Shown: positions 45,552 to 58,500 of the stretch, in pieces
Layout: the number at the start of each line of letters is the position of its first letter
Position numbering within the stretch: position 1 is the stretch's first letter
From: Volvox africanus
Taxonomy: Eukaryota; Chlorophyta; Chlorophyceae; Chlamydomonadales; Volvocaceae
Length of the DNA: 64,000 nt
Direction of reading: 5' to 3'
Assembly: GCA_030268105.1 (NCBI GenBank)
Contig: BSDZ01000017.1
Location: forward strand, 1,840,001 to 1,904,000
Program-made: the position numbers and the translations under genes
Notes under the pieces: generated by a model
Told to the model about the DNA's origin: nothing
Databases searched by the model: none
The model's input: only the letters and a program-made list of their open reading frames with translations

Positions 45552-48500
45552 ATGCTGAGAGGAGGTTCCTCACTGCAGAATGGAGCGGAACCCTTCACAG
45601 GAGGCTTTAAGGGAAGCTGGGGCGACAGGAACAGGCGTGTGAAAGTTATGAAATTAACATATGTTAATTTCCACTGCTCATCCATGACTTTGGGTCTATG
45701 CAGGCCGACCCCTGCTGAATAAGTTATTGGTGGACGTTGCCCATGCGGGGAATGCCTGCGAGACACCCCTGGATTTACAGACACCATCCTTTGAGCAAAT
45801 GGGTTTTGATACTGGTGCTCTGAGTACCCATCCAAGCCAATCTGCTCTTGATGTTTTATCGCCCTTTGGTGAGATTTCATATCGTGTAATATCTGCGCTT
45901 TGCTTGTATATTGTGGAGCATTGTTGACTGCTCAAGTTGTTCGCCATCCTGGCTACATGTTCATGTCACATGCAGTCTATCCTGTGTTTGCGGTGCAGGT
46001 AACGGATTGCCGGACTTAGACCTGCTCATTTCACCGCTCCTTGCAAGTGGAAATGCAGCGGTCTTCAGTGGCGATGGGACAGGCCAAAGCGGAGCGAACC
46101 ACCCAACAGGAGGCACAGCAGCCACAGCAGCGAATACAGTTGTAGCGGCGGCAGCAGAAGCCTCCCAGCAGCAGCAACAGCAGCAGCAGCAATACGAGCC
46201 ACCCAGTGGTTCGAGGCACGGCAATAGCAGCGTTCCAAACCATACTGGCGGTCCAAGCACGGTAACGTTTGGTGCCGGATCATTACAGGGAGCAGCTGGA
46301 GCAGGTGGGCATGGCTGCGTTCAGTTTATAAGCTCTGTTACTGTAAGCATTTCATCAGCTCACATTAGGTGAACAATGAGTAGGCAACCCTGCTGTAGCA
46401 GTCTCTCACTATATGTTTAGGTTTCCCATCTGCTGCGATTTGCACCTAGGGAATGGAGATGGCGACGCGGCTTCCTTTCGAAAGGCTATGGGACCGCCAT
46501 CAACAATCTCAGCTCAGATGCAGCAGAAGCTTGGGATATCTCATGCGGGGGCCACCAATGCGGGGGCCGGGACGGGTGCAAGCGGTGATGGTGACAAACG
46601 CAGCGGGCGCTCTGGTGTGCTTCCAAGGCCTCCGCCATTGACAATTCCAGCGGACGTGCCGGTAAGACGCACTGGCCAAAATCTTCGGGTCAATCGGCGC
46701 TGTTGACGAGTTGCGCAACAGTATAATGGTTTCTGTGGAGTACTAAAATTATAGATCTATAATTATTAGCATATTTTTCTAGTTTATACGTGAGGCCGCC
46801 GTCAGGATGATTGAAACTGTAACGGGGCCTACGTGTCACCCCATTGCGCACCCATGGCTAGCAACCGGCCCATGATGCAAAGTTTCTATGATACATGCTA
46901 AGCAAGTACTACTCCTGCCTTTCACCTGTTTCCTTGATGCCAGTCGAGCCTTATTACGGGAATCAACACAGGCACTGGCTACTCTCCGCTTCCCAGTATC
47001 CTCAACTCTCCATTTCTAGAGTCGCTCATATCAGCTTCGCCAAATGCGCAGCTTGCGGCCATGTTTGCACAACTAGCCCAAAGCACACGGGGCGGCCAGA
47101 CACCGGCGTTGCTAGAGGCGCTGACGCCAGGAACCGCGGGCGCGTGGCCAGACTCTGCGAAGTCCGGAGGTGGCACGCTGCGACAATTGCTTGACCTCCA
47201 TGACCCTCATACTTTCGGGCTGGGAGAGGGTGACATCGACGAGGGGGATTTCGCTGACGCCCTACTTGGAAAGGGATTTCTGGGAGTCCTACCCAGCGCG
47301 CGACGTGCGTCCAATGCCGGTGGCAGTACTGTGGCGTACGCACCTCCAGGCGTTGGGCGAGAAGGATCCAGTGCAGTGGCTGGCGATGGCGATGCCGCTG
47401 GTGCGAACGGACCAGGCGCGGGCGTGGGTGAACTTTCAGCAGAGCAGCTGGCGGGTCTGGGCCTTCAATCGCCCTCGGCTTTGGGTGTGAACGGCAACGG
47501 TAGCGTCCTGTACAAGGGCGTCCACTATGATAAGGAACAGGACATTTGGCAGGTAGTAGTATTCGATGGCTCCCGCTACACGGTGGTGGGTGAGTACACT
47601 AATGAGTTAGAGGCCCTGGTGGCCAATGAGCTCCTCTCTCCTGCGCAGCCGATGCCGGGGAACATCAATACCTTACTTGCTGGCGGCAGCAACAATACGG
47701 AAGGGCAAGGGGGCAGCGATGCAGCTAGTAATGGTGTGGGGACAGCTGCACCGGCGGAGAGCAACGGGCCGGGCCCCGCCACTGGTGAAAATGCCTTGAG
47801 CCAGGCTGCTGCGACACCAGCCGGATTCGGGGGCCGGACTCCGAACCTTTCTGACTTCCTGAACCGCCTTTCAAGCAATAACTCCATGTTAGGCGGGTCA
47901 ATGCTGAGCCCCAACGGTCCGGGTCTCTCACCGCTCTTCTCGGCGCTGTCACCTGCGGGTGGCGGTGGCTTCACAGCACTCCTGCTGCCCACTCCTCGGG
48001 ACCCCGCGAATACGGGTGCCGGCGCGCATCTCTTACCTTCTCCGACGACGCTCGGTCGTGGTGGTTCGGCTGCAGCGGGTCACGCCAGTGCTGGCTTGGG
48101 AGCAGCTTCCAGCCAGATTGTGTCGAGCAGTGTCTTCAGGGGCGTCATATACCAAAGGGATCAGCGCCGATGGGCAGCGGTATTGGAAGATGGGAGTGGC
48201 GAGGACCAATGGCTTGGCCTGTTTGACAGCGAAGTCGAGGCGGCACGTGCATATGACGCCGAAGCCCTTAGGCGATACGGTCTAAAGGCCGAGCTGAACT
48301 TCCCTGTTGGTTCAGGCAGCAGCCCGTCTCCAACAGCTCCGCCCGGTCCAGGTGCGTCAGATGGTGCAGCCGAGGTTGGCTTCGCAGCTCTGCAGCAATA
48401 TGGCCAGCTTGGGCTTGGTTTCAGCGCAAGCCTCGGGCCGGATGCATCTTACGATGAGGAGGAAGAGGATGACGACGACAGCGAGTCTGGGGGCACGCGG

Positions 48501-51500
48501 CCGATGTCTGGCACTGGCGCTTTTGGGCGAGGTCGTGGGCGCGGGCGCGGGAGGGGCCGTGGTCGCAGCCGGGGGAGAGGCAGGGGCCGCGGGCGCGCAG
48601 GGGGTGGAGCGGATGACGACGATGAGGATTTTGTGCTTGGCAACGCCAGCAGCCGCGCAGAGGGAGCAGGCGCGGGCCGGGGCCGGGGCCGGGGTCGCGG
48701 TCGTGGTGCGGCATTTCCAGCAGCAGCCATGTCGATCGTGCCTGCACAGGAGATCATAGGCCCCGATGGTAAACGCGAAAGCGTGTATCGCGGGGTATAT
48801 TGGGAGGAGAAGCTGAATCAGTGGCGTGCAGAGACTACGGAAAATGGCGGAACGACAGTCCTGGGGTACTTCGCTACACAGGAGGATGCGGCACGGGCGT
48901 TTGACGCCGCGATTCTCCGGAGTGGTAATAAAGAGTTATTAAATTTCCCGCTGCTCGCGAAGTAGGTTGGGGCAAGGCATTCAGAAGGGATACAGACCTG
49001 CAATATTGTTCCCCGGCGGATTGCATACTAATGATGTCGTGCAACAAACTACTAGCATGCGTGTTGTTCGTTATAGCACGTCCTCGCGTCCCTGGCAGGG
49101 CAGTGCGCCTGTCGATCGCACGACTTGGGAGCAGTATTTGTGAACACTGTCTTAAAAATCTTGCAGGAAGCTATGGGATTGCTGTGCTGCAAAGAACAGT
49201 CTTTTCGCCAGCATTTACCTGCCCTTCATATTGTCCGACAGGCCTGCCTCAAATCCCCACCCGGGTCCGAAAGCACGCGGCCCTCGCGCACCCGGCACAC
49301 GGGTGACGTCCCAATACAAGGGCGTGTCATGGAATAGCGCGTGCTCTAAGTGGGTCGCTGTCCTTTGGGATCGTGAGCTGAAACGAGCCAGACACATCGG
49401 CAGCTATGAAAGCGAGGAGGATGCAGCCCGCGCATACGACAAGGAGGCCCTACGGATGCTTGGTCCTGAAGCGGGGCTGAATTTCCGGGAGAGTAAGTCG
49501 CAGTGCTTTCAAAGCAGGTTTCTAAATTACATGACTGAGATTACGAGTAAATTACCGGTTGAAACGCAAATCATGTATTAGCTATAAGCCGAAGTGCATG
49601 GCGTGTGCTTGGTGGGGCAGCCTTCCGTTCTTGCATCGTTCATAAACCACGCACCTTTCTGGCCGTGCCGTGCTTCTCGCAGGCGCTGCAGACTACCTTG
49701 CAGAAATTGGCGCGGACGGTGTGCCGGAAGGCACTCATAACAGCAACAAAGGATCTAGCCAGTACCGCGGTGTCAGCTGGCACGAACGAAGCCAGCGGTG
49801 GGAGGTTCGCGTCTGGGGTGGCGGCAAGCAGCACTTCATCGGTGAGCCCATGTGTGCATACGTATTTCAATATGGGGCAACCTGGAAGAAGAGGGGTGAA
49901 TGGCGGAGTATTCATGGCCAGATGAGGATGCCTAATGGCCAGGTCGTAAAGCCCTTGCAAATATCCCTTGTATGCGTTTTACAGGCTCTTTCACGGAAGA
50001 GGTGGAGGCAGCTCGTGCGTATGATCGTGCGGTCCTCCGCCTGCGAGGCCAGGACGCACGGAGTCGCAGCCGCATGAATTTCCCGTTATCGGATTACAAC
50101 CTGGACGAGCTGGGTGTTGCTGGGGACCCGTCGGTCTTCCTTGGCCTCGCCGTAGGCATGCGGGCTACCCCTGAGCCGCGGGGCCGTAAGCCCGGCCGCC
50201 GGAAGTGAGTTGTGGGATATGAAGGGGTTCCGCATGCATACCTTCTTCGGAAACGGCTGGCAACTTTTAATTAATCAGTAATTTAAACAGCAAACGTTAT
50301 CTTGATTCACGACAGGCGGCCGCGAGGTGATGGTGATGACAGCGATAGCGAGGAGGAGCCGCTGCCTATACGTGGCCATCAAAGTTACGGTGCGTCGCTG
50401 CAAGCGGCACCAGCGGCACAGCTCCAGCTGCAGGCGGCGACAACCAACCTTCCCCCGGGTGTAGCTGCCACTAGTCGGGCCGCACAGCAACAGCTTACCG
50501 CCGTCCTGCAGGCTGCGCTGAAGCAAAGCAATCTGCAGCTGCAGCTGGGCAGCGGGATAAGTAGTGCTGCGGGTACAGCACCTGCAACCGTGCCCGGTAC
50601 CAGCTCCGGGAATGCAGAAGGCGACCCGCAGACACGGGCACTTGCGGCACTCACTGCGGCAGCAGCAGCTGGGGGTCTTGTCGTGCCTTTGCCCGGCGTG
50701 CCTGGAGGGGCTGTGGTGCTGGGAATGCTGCCTCAATTGGCAGGGGGGACGACGGCTGGGGGCAAGCAGTCGCAGCAGCTCAGCCTGGAGCTGCTTGCGC
50801 GGCATGCGAGCGCTTTGATGACAAACAAACAGCAGGGCGTGCAGGGCGCAGGTGGAGCAGTTGGGCCGCAGCAGAATGCGGTCCCGGGCATGCTAGATGG
50901 GCAGCAGGGGATGCCCGAGGGGCAACACATTTCGGGTGCAGGCCTTAACGCAGGTGCAGGTGCATCGGTGGGGATGCCCTCTTGCACCGGAAGTCCGTCG
51001 TCCGCCCAAATTCCCCACCAGCACCAGCAAGACACGGTGTTTCATGGCGGGGATCAGCTCCATCCCCAGGGCCAGGGTGCAGGCGCTTGCGGGGTAGTTG
51101 GGATAGGACAGAGCAATAGCCTTGATGCCTTCGGGACTGCGGCCTGCCAGTTAGCGGCATCGGTACCTTATACGACCGCTTCCGGTAGTGCAGGCCCGTG
51201 GCAACCTGAGGGCCACATGGGAGGAGCCAGTGGCTCCCCGCATGCATCCGGAAACAACAATAATGCCAGCCGGAGCCTTCCGTCGAGTTCAGTCGGGGGC
51301 GATGACGAGCAATGTCGCATGCCACAGGCCGGCGCTATGCATAGTACGGATGCAGGCCAAAGAGCCCACCACTTGAGCAAGCAGGAGCATAGAGGCGCGC
51401 AGTCGATGCTCTATGGCCTCGGACAACCCGCCCATACGTCAGTATCGATTCCCGGTGTGGTCGCACTGGCGGTTAACCGCCCAACGCATCCCTCGTCGAT

Positions 51501-52109
51501 GTCAGGGGTACCGGATTTGGAAAATCAATTGGATCACAAGTTCGGTGCCTCGGTAAGGGAACGCTTCGCTCTATCAAGGTCCCATCCTCTGTACGGTGGG
51601 ACCGTGTGTAACAAGCGCGTTGGCATGTTGGACGCTCAGGGAGCCCTGGACGGGGAAATAGACAGCAGTTCTGGGGGTGCGGATGATGATGGCTCGCCGG
51701 CCTACAAGCGTTGTCGTTCGGATTATTGCGGGTCAGCGCTGGACTGCGATGATGATATAGACCGTGATTGCGGTGGCATTGGCAGCCGCGCAGAGGCCCC
51801 ATCGCAGGGTGTGGAGTCCGCTTATGATTCAGCTGAGCATTATGCGGATCGATGGGGGTATAATGCACCCCTGGCCGGAGCGAATATGAGCTGGTGCGAA
51901 GAATGGGGGCAACGCATGGGCCGGGGGCGCAGTGGCTATCCAGACAAGGTGCGTTTTTATTAACACCCGACGCACCATACGTTTGTGTATTAATGAATTC
52001 GCCCTGGGCATGCAACAATGGATATGCAGTATTGATTTTCGATAAGTTTATACAGTGTTCAGGCACGGCTTCTGACGAAAGCACCTCGGGTATTATGGAT
52101 CGAATGTGA
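45552..52109 (+). CDS. AP2-family transcription factor with five AP2 domains
   Basis: Exons: 45552-45636 (tentative), 45704-45868, 45999-46304, 46450-46661, 46944-48961, 49242-49492, 49683-49841, 49985-50204, 50316-51948, 52056-52109; phases agree, about 1700 residues. AP2 domains begin near residues 445 (VLYKGVHYDKEQDIWQVVV, degenerate at its end), 652 (SSVFRGVIYQRDQRRWAAVL), 867 (SVYRGVYWEEKLNQWRAET), 949 (SQYKGVSWNSACSKWVAVL) and 1036 (SQYRGVSWHERSQRWEVRV). Each of the last four has the YRG/YKG start, a central Trp and the AARAYD/AARAFD helix, ending in LNFP or similar. Between domains 2 and 3 are an acidic run and a Gly-Arg box. The C-terminal 580 residues are Gln/Gly/Ala-rich. It is presumably a nuclear, DNA-binding regulator; the target is unknown. 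Land-plant AP2 proteins have one or two such domains, so five is unusual. The first exon and start codon are the weakest part of the model. Confidence 0.9.
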
Positions 52110-52782
52110 TCTATAAAATATGCTTGGGACAGGGAATGCCGTTTCCATACAAGGAGAGGGAAGAGGGGGCGTGCTTGTACGAAGACAATTTTTGGGCGCA
52201 GCAAAGTCGCTTGGCTTTTGCAATTCGAAACGACAATAACTGCGTACAGACTGTCCAGGAGTGTGTGTCGCTTACATGCTTCAAATACTATTAATCTGGT
52301 AAGACGCAGCTGTTTAACGTCAGACACTTATGAACTGGCAGGGTATGATTTAAATTTTGGGCTCGAAACGTGAGTCAGGAGACGCTTGGCTTAACTAGCC
52401 ACAGGAAAAGAGGAGGGCCTGGCTTCTGGGCTTCTTTTGTGGCCTAATACATATTATCAGAATTTACAGAATCGCTATGGCTCTCCCACGCATGCCGCCC
52501 GTCAATGTCCCTTATGCGCCCGTTACAGGGATTCGAGGAGCGTTAACTGATGAGGGCAGCGAACTCCGTGCATGAGCCATTGACCATGACAGGTCCATAA
52601 GTGGTGGCAGCAGTGGGTTACAATGCCGGTACACTGAAGATGCCTTGGCATTAAAACTGACATGTTAAATTGCCCACAATGTTGTACGAGTTCCACATGT
52701 TTTTACCAATGCCATCATCGCCATCATACACCTTCCCATGCAGAGGGAAAGGTTTAGGCGAATGCTCTGTAACATTCTTACT
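52110..52782. other. convergent 3' flanks of AP2 and TMEM231 genes
   Basis: The two genes converge. TTACA at 52618-52622 (TGTAA on the minus strand) is the probable TMEM231 polyadenylation signal, 161 bases after its stop. No further gene was found. Confidence 0.45.
52618..52622 (-). promoter_or_regulatory. TGTAA polyadenylation signal of TMEM231
   Basis: Minus-strand TGTAA, 161 bases downstream of the TMEM231 stop codon; called by motif and position. Confidence 0.4.
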
Positions 52783-54957
52783 TCAGAACCTTTGCATCTT
52801 TGGTTGGAAATCCGATACGATGCGCGTCTCAACCAAGCGGAAGGCAAATACAAACCACTCAACCCACTGGAGAAGGTACCACAAAACGATGAACGTTGCA
52901 AGCCACTGAATCCATCCAAACTTTAACATCTCTATCGTTTGCGGCCTGCGCGACCAAGCATTAATGGCATTCGGACGCGCATGTCAGAGAAACGTTCCAG
53001 GAGGACAGGGAGATGGAGGACGAAGGGCTGAAGTATCGAACAGTGAGGGTGCACCGGGACCGGATACTCAGTCGTCGGGACGCCAACGCCAGTACTACAG
53101 CAGGAACGCACAGGTCGCTCCCACCTGTAATAAACCACTTGATTAGGTGGTATTCGGATTCGCATTCGTAGCTCGAAACCGTTACGTGTACCACCCTGCA
53201 TGCCAAGGGTGCTTGAAGCTAAGTCCCGAAATTGTCTACATTTAGCTGCACGACGAGCGAAATCCTTACTGTCCAAACGGGGTAGTCGTTCGTGTACAAA
53301 GTGGTGTAATTCCGACTCAGGTAGTTCGCTAAGATGCTCTGCAGCTCCAGCTCCAAAGTCGGCTACAGTAACATTTGCACAGATTGCCGTGAAGGTGAGC
53401 ACACCATTGGGATTCTCCCAGGTGATACAGCAGCGCGCACTGGGATACTGATTCACCTACCTGCACTGCGGTTTGAACACTCGGCGTCGTTGAATTTAAA
53501 ATGGAGACGTCGTAAGCGGAATTGTATCGCCGGTCTCCTATCTGAGTCTTTGCTTGTAACACTAGCTGTCCCAAGGAGTAAAACAAATATATGTTGAGGA
53601 CATAATGTGCGGCGCAGGCCCAACAAATATGGCATCTTCTCGCAGGCGCGTATTGAGCTCACCTCTCCGTCCGTATATAAGGTTGATCCCTGGATGGGCG
53701 AGCTGTGCGTCAGATATGCCAGACATGACATATCAAGTTGTAGATTCCCCTACATCCAGGGAGTGGCGTGACCCGTCGTTACGTTTCTATATTGCACGGG
53801 CACATGACATACATTTCGTTAACCAAGGTCAATGCAAAAATGCGCTCCTGTATGCAACCCGTTCAGTTTGCCTATATCGTTGCTAGCCGTCGTGTTCATC
53901 GGTCGTTTTCAGCAACCAAGAAATATCAATTGGGGGAAACAGTCTGTACGTCTCCCCCATGGATCATGTGGGAATTTGTTATGGACAGGGCCTCTCTGAT
54001 AAGCATGTTCACATCCACACGAAGCCAACAGTCGATTCTTCAACAGGCAGGACACAGGCAAGGCTACTGCCTCGGACGCAAGCATCCCCCTAAGATTGAG
54101 CGACCTAAGTAGAGGCATGTGCCGGACAGCTAACTTAGCATTACCGGCACGCATCCAAGGCAGTTGCACATGGAATCCATTTATTCAATCCAGTATTGAC
54201 AGGATGACTTACTGTCAATGAGTATTTAAACTGCAGCAGCGCCTTGACGCTATGGATTGGAAAGCTGCTTGCGATTGATGCCGAGAAGTTGATTATGTCC
54301 GGCTTGCCGTCATAGTTCAGGTCCTCTTCCGAAACCTGTAGCTCAACAACCATGCCACAACCTCAAGAAGACCCACTGCTGCCACCGTGAATCAGTACGT
54401 GCGGCGTTTACACCAGAGCCGTTGCTACGCCCTGGCTCAACGATGACCCTAGTCCGGACGTGTTGTGAACGTCAACCGGACTATATCCTCACCTGGACGC
54501 TGGCGGGGATAAAGTTATCGGAGAAAGCTCTGCTGATCGTTTCTAATGTGCTCCATACCAAAGCCTGCTCACTCTGCTGACCCTGTGGTCACGAACGGGT
54601 TCGTTATGGCCAAGGCCGGCAATCCAGGGGCCCAACGGGGACAGGACAACCCGGCGCTATACTTCACCTCAAATATCAGCAGTGCATCATTTGTAAAGTG
54701 AACCGTTGGTTGCGCGTTCGTAGGCTTCAGTCGAACCCAGAAGCCTCCCGTGGCGTACGCCACGACGACAGCCAACACAATTGCGGCCAAGTAGGAAGCA
54801 ACACGGAACAAAGCAGCTTCGCCAATGATGCTCCCATAGTACCGCCTACATAATGGATCTTTGTAAACCTACATAAAATTACGAGCTTTAAGTAGTTTCG
54901 TGTCGCTGCCCCAGTCCCTTGACTAGGAAATTATTTGCAATGCCTCACCTGAACCAT
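52783..54957 (-). CDS. TMEM231: TMEM231, ciliary transition-zone (MKS module) membrane protein
   Basis: Nine exons, phases all agree (high to low): 54957-54949, 54868-54668, 54576-54493, 54335-54213, 53749-53663, 53565-53461, 53362-53270, 53195-53125, 52945-52783; 311 residues, against 316 in human. The N-terminus MVQVYKDPLCRRYY precedes a membrane segment and GGFWVRLKPTNAQPTVHF. Later come EEDLNYDGKPDIINF, DMSCLAYLTHSSPIQGSTLY, DRRYNSAYDVSILNSTTPS, LANYLSRNYTTLY and a C-terminal anchor (EMLKFGWIQWLATFIVLWY). These follow the family order throughout. The protein sits at the base of cilia in the B9/MKS complex, controls ciliary membrane composition, and is mutated in Joubert and Meckel syndromes. 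The first coding exon is only 9 bases (ATG GTT CAG). It is divergent from LARP1, with 604 bp between start codons. Confidence 0.93.
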
Positions 54958-55561
54958 GAAGATTCTACTTACACACGTACGGACTAAGATTTACTAACGT
55001 AGAGCAACAATAACATATCTAAGTGGACACGTTCGCCGAGGAAATGACAGATTATAAGCACGCAGCCGCACTAAAAATATTGTTTAACATTGCAGGCTAC
55101 AGAAAAAAAGCGTTTTGCGCTTGCACACGCAGCTTACATGAAAACAAAGCAAAATCAGAGAATCGCGCTCCTGTATCTTTAGTTTAAAGTCGCTGCGAGG
55201 CTCGTGACAACCGACAATGGCTGCACACAGCGGAGAATCCTAGGAAGTTCGGAGCTAACACACGGACTTAAAGAGCTGTCATTGAAAGCATTCAACCAAG
55301 TACTTGGACGAGCGCCGTACGAACATCTCCCAAAGACGATTCCACCCTGCACAGTTTATATGCGTGTAATGGAAAAAATCACGGCTCACTTGAATGCTCC
55401 TTCATTCCCATACTTCGTTACCCACTCTGTAGAACCCTTTGCAGCTTGTTCTTGCTACGATAAACGATAGACGTCTTCGGCCAATGATAATGCGATTCTA
55501 ATCAAAAGCTTCTCGCCCAGCTCCCAGCTCCGCTGAGCCAGGACTGCCTGGGAGTCGGGGT
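54958..55561. other. divergent intergenic region, TMEM231/LARP1
   Basis: Holds both upstream regions. AT-rich on the TMEM231 side. No gene or distinctive regulatory motif could be supported. Confidence 0.4.
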
Positions 55562-58500
55562 ATGTCGGCCGAGGGCAAGGAGGTGGTGGCCGCAGCAGCG
55601 GCGCCTTCAACAACTCCACCCGGCAAGGTATTCAATTGCTCATCCTTGCACCTGCCACATTAATATCGCATGTGAATGTCGTTGCTGGCGGGAACTTGAG
55701 ATATGCAATCCACGATGCGTCATCGCTTGTCTGCAGGATGAGGGTTCGGTGGCAAAGAAGGGTGGCTGGGCTCAAGTCCTTAAGCAGGAGCCCAAAGCCA
55801 AGTCAGGCGTAGCAGATGCAAAGGAAGAGGGTCCCGTGGAGGACAGCATTGTGCAGGCGCCGCCGCGCGCAAGCAGCAGCGACTCCAAGAAGGCCGAGCC
55901 TGTACCCTTGCAGAGTGAGATGGGTGCATTAGGACCCACCAAGGAGTCGCAGCCCCCGTTGCCGGCTGCGGCCGCTACGAAGTCGGACTCACCATTTGAG
56001 CAAACGAGTGAGGTGGCGACCGGCGTTCCAGCTAATGGTGCCCCAGAAGGTGGAGAGAGGAGTCCCAATTCACCGTCTGATGATAAGTTTAAGGTTGGTG
56101 CCTGATTCTGTAGAGTAGCATCTCGTCAAAAGTGGCGAAATGTAGTGAAAGGCCTGGTGTTCTTTGCCCTGGGAATGGCAGATGGAAGATTAAGTCTACA
56201 TATGAGTTACTACACTCTTCTTATCATATGAAAATCTTTATACGTTGGACTGTGTGCAGGACACTGGCAGCAAGCCGGTCAGTAAGCCAGCTTGGAAAAA
56301 GGTGCGCGAAGTTCGTTTTGATCTGTATGCCGCACTAGGCCTGCCTCCTATGGATTACGAACCGTAGGGCGATGGCAATGGTCCTACAATGGTCATTTCC
56401 TGTCCTGTCCCCTGTAGCCTGTTCCGGAGCAGCAGCTTGCGCCCCTGAGCGACGTCGGCCAGTCTGATTGGCCAACATTGGGCGACGCCAAGCAGCCTGT
56501 CAAGAAGCGAGATCGCCTAGAGGGGCAGTCAACAGCAGCAACTTGCGTTATAAGCGCTCCCACCGGCACGGTGGGTTGTTTTGTCACTCTTGAGTGTCCG
56601 CCTTATAGGCGCGGCTTTGCACACGGTGTGCTTATCCCCTATTGAATTGCCACCCTTGTTAATCGGCTCCAGGACGGTGTTAAAGAGAAGGAAAGTGGAG
56701 GAAATTCCGCGAGCAGGGGCAAAGCCAAACCTATCCGCCTTCCTGTATCGGCACTTCAGGATAGCCTCAACAACAGTAGCAGGGCGGGCGAGGGCGCCGA
56801 GGACGGCAGCCATAAAACAGAGAAGGGTCAGGGCGTGAGCACAAGTGGCGGGGGCAATTCTTCCTCCGGAGGCGGTAGCCGCGGGGCAAACAGCGTTCGG
56901 GGTGCTTCTGGTAGCCGCGGCGGTAATAACGCGGCTGGGCGCGAGGGGAGGCGAAACAACTTCGCATCAGAGGGGCAAGCGGACGCGGCGGCGTCTTGGA
57001 CCCGCAAATCGGAGCTCCCGACAACTTCGGGTGCTGCGGACGGTGGCAGCTCTAAAGTAGAGGGTAGAATAAGCGCTCGTGGAGGTAGTGATGGCGGCCG
57101 ATGTGGAGAGACAGGACGTGCCGAGGGCGGGCGTGGGCGTGGGCGCGGGCGCGGTGGAAATGGGGCGCGTGGTGGTGCTGGCTCGGCCGGGTCTTACCAG
57201 AGCAGCAGCGCCAGTACATCGCAGGCCCAGACTAACCCTAATACGATGGGACCGTATATCTCTGCGCCAGTGCCGCCAACTGCACAGCACGCACAGTACA
57301 ACTACACTGGCTATTACGCGGGTGGAGTGTTTTACCCAACGGCACCTTACAGTGCCGCTGGATCCATCGACAAAACTCAGACGAAGCAGATGCTTGCCGA
57401 GGCAGTGCGCAAACAGATTGATTATTACTTTAGCGTGGACAACCTCTGCAAGGACATCTTCTTGCGGTCTAAGATGGATGACAACGGTTGGATTCCCCTG
57501 GCGGTTGTAGCAAACTTCAACCGCGTGCGAATTCTCACGCTGGACTGGACTCTTATTGTTGATGCTATGGCTGACTCGCCCATCGTGGAGGTATCGAGCG
57601 ACAGCACCATGCTTCGCGCAAGGGAGAACTGGGATCGCTGGGTTTTGCCGCCTCAGCAGCGGGATCTGTCGCACAACCCTGCTGCCATCAAGGCTGCGCC
57701 GGCTACCGCAGCAGCATGCACAGTCGGCGATGGCAACAACCCTTCGCCAAGCAAGGGTGCTCAAGTAGGTTCAAAGGGCAGCGACAGTCCGTCCGGGGCA
57801 TCGGAGAATGGTGATGCGAAGCCTAGCGAACAGCATGTCTCATCGGTACGGTCGGCTGCAGTAGTGGCGGATGGTCCAATGACACCATCGTCGTTAGCTG
57901 CAGCAGCTGGTGGAGGCTCTCATGGCGTCGTGAAGCCGGCAATTACGCCCCAGCCCAAGCAGTCGGCGGCAGCAGCGGTGTTTACGACACCCCGCTCCCC
58001 TGCTGCAGCTAAAGGAAAAGGCGCAGGCTCAAAGCAGGCGAAAGTCGACGCAGATGATGAGGACGAGGATTTGTTTGCCATGGATGAGGTGCGTGTTCTA
58101 AACAGCCTCACCCGTCTTCTTTGTCACTGTCATTCCAAAGTTGAGAATTTTATTTATATTGCACGTGCTCTGTGGCGACGCTCGCAGGACAAAATCCGTT
58201 TCTCGGTGTCTTGCTTGGCTGTATCCTATAATAATACGGAATTCACTTCAACGATGGGCATATCTGTACCATATTCTAGCCAACATCGTAGTATGGCTGG
58301 AAACCATTCCGATGGTGTCTGAAATCGCCTTCCCGAGCAGGATGAGGATACAGTGGCGCAGCGGGAGGAGGAGGACGTGGTTAACGCCATGAGCGATCGC
58401 GATATCCTTGAGAAACTAATTGTGGTCACGCCCTCTCGCAAAATTGACCGTGGCGGAGGTGGTGCGAGCAAGCTGGATAACTCGTCAAGCTGTCTCATTG

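Noticed and set aside
46155..46195. Poly-Gln run in the AP2 protein as a possible unstable repeat
   Set aside because: Only about eight Gln codons, mixed CAG/CAA; ordinary low complexity for a transcription factor.
56967..57764. 265-codon minus-strand open frame
   Set aside because: Antisense shadow of the LARP1 exon that includes the La motif; the sense strand has clear homology.
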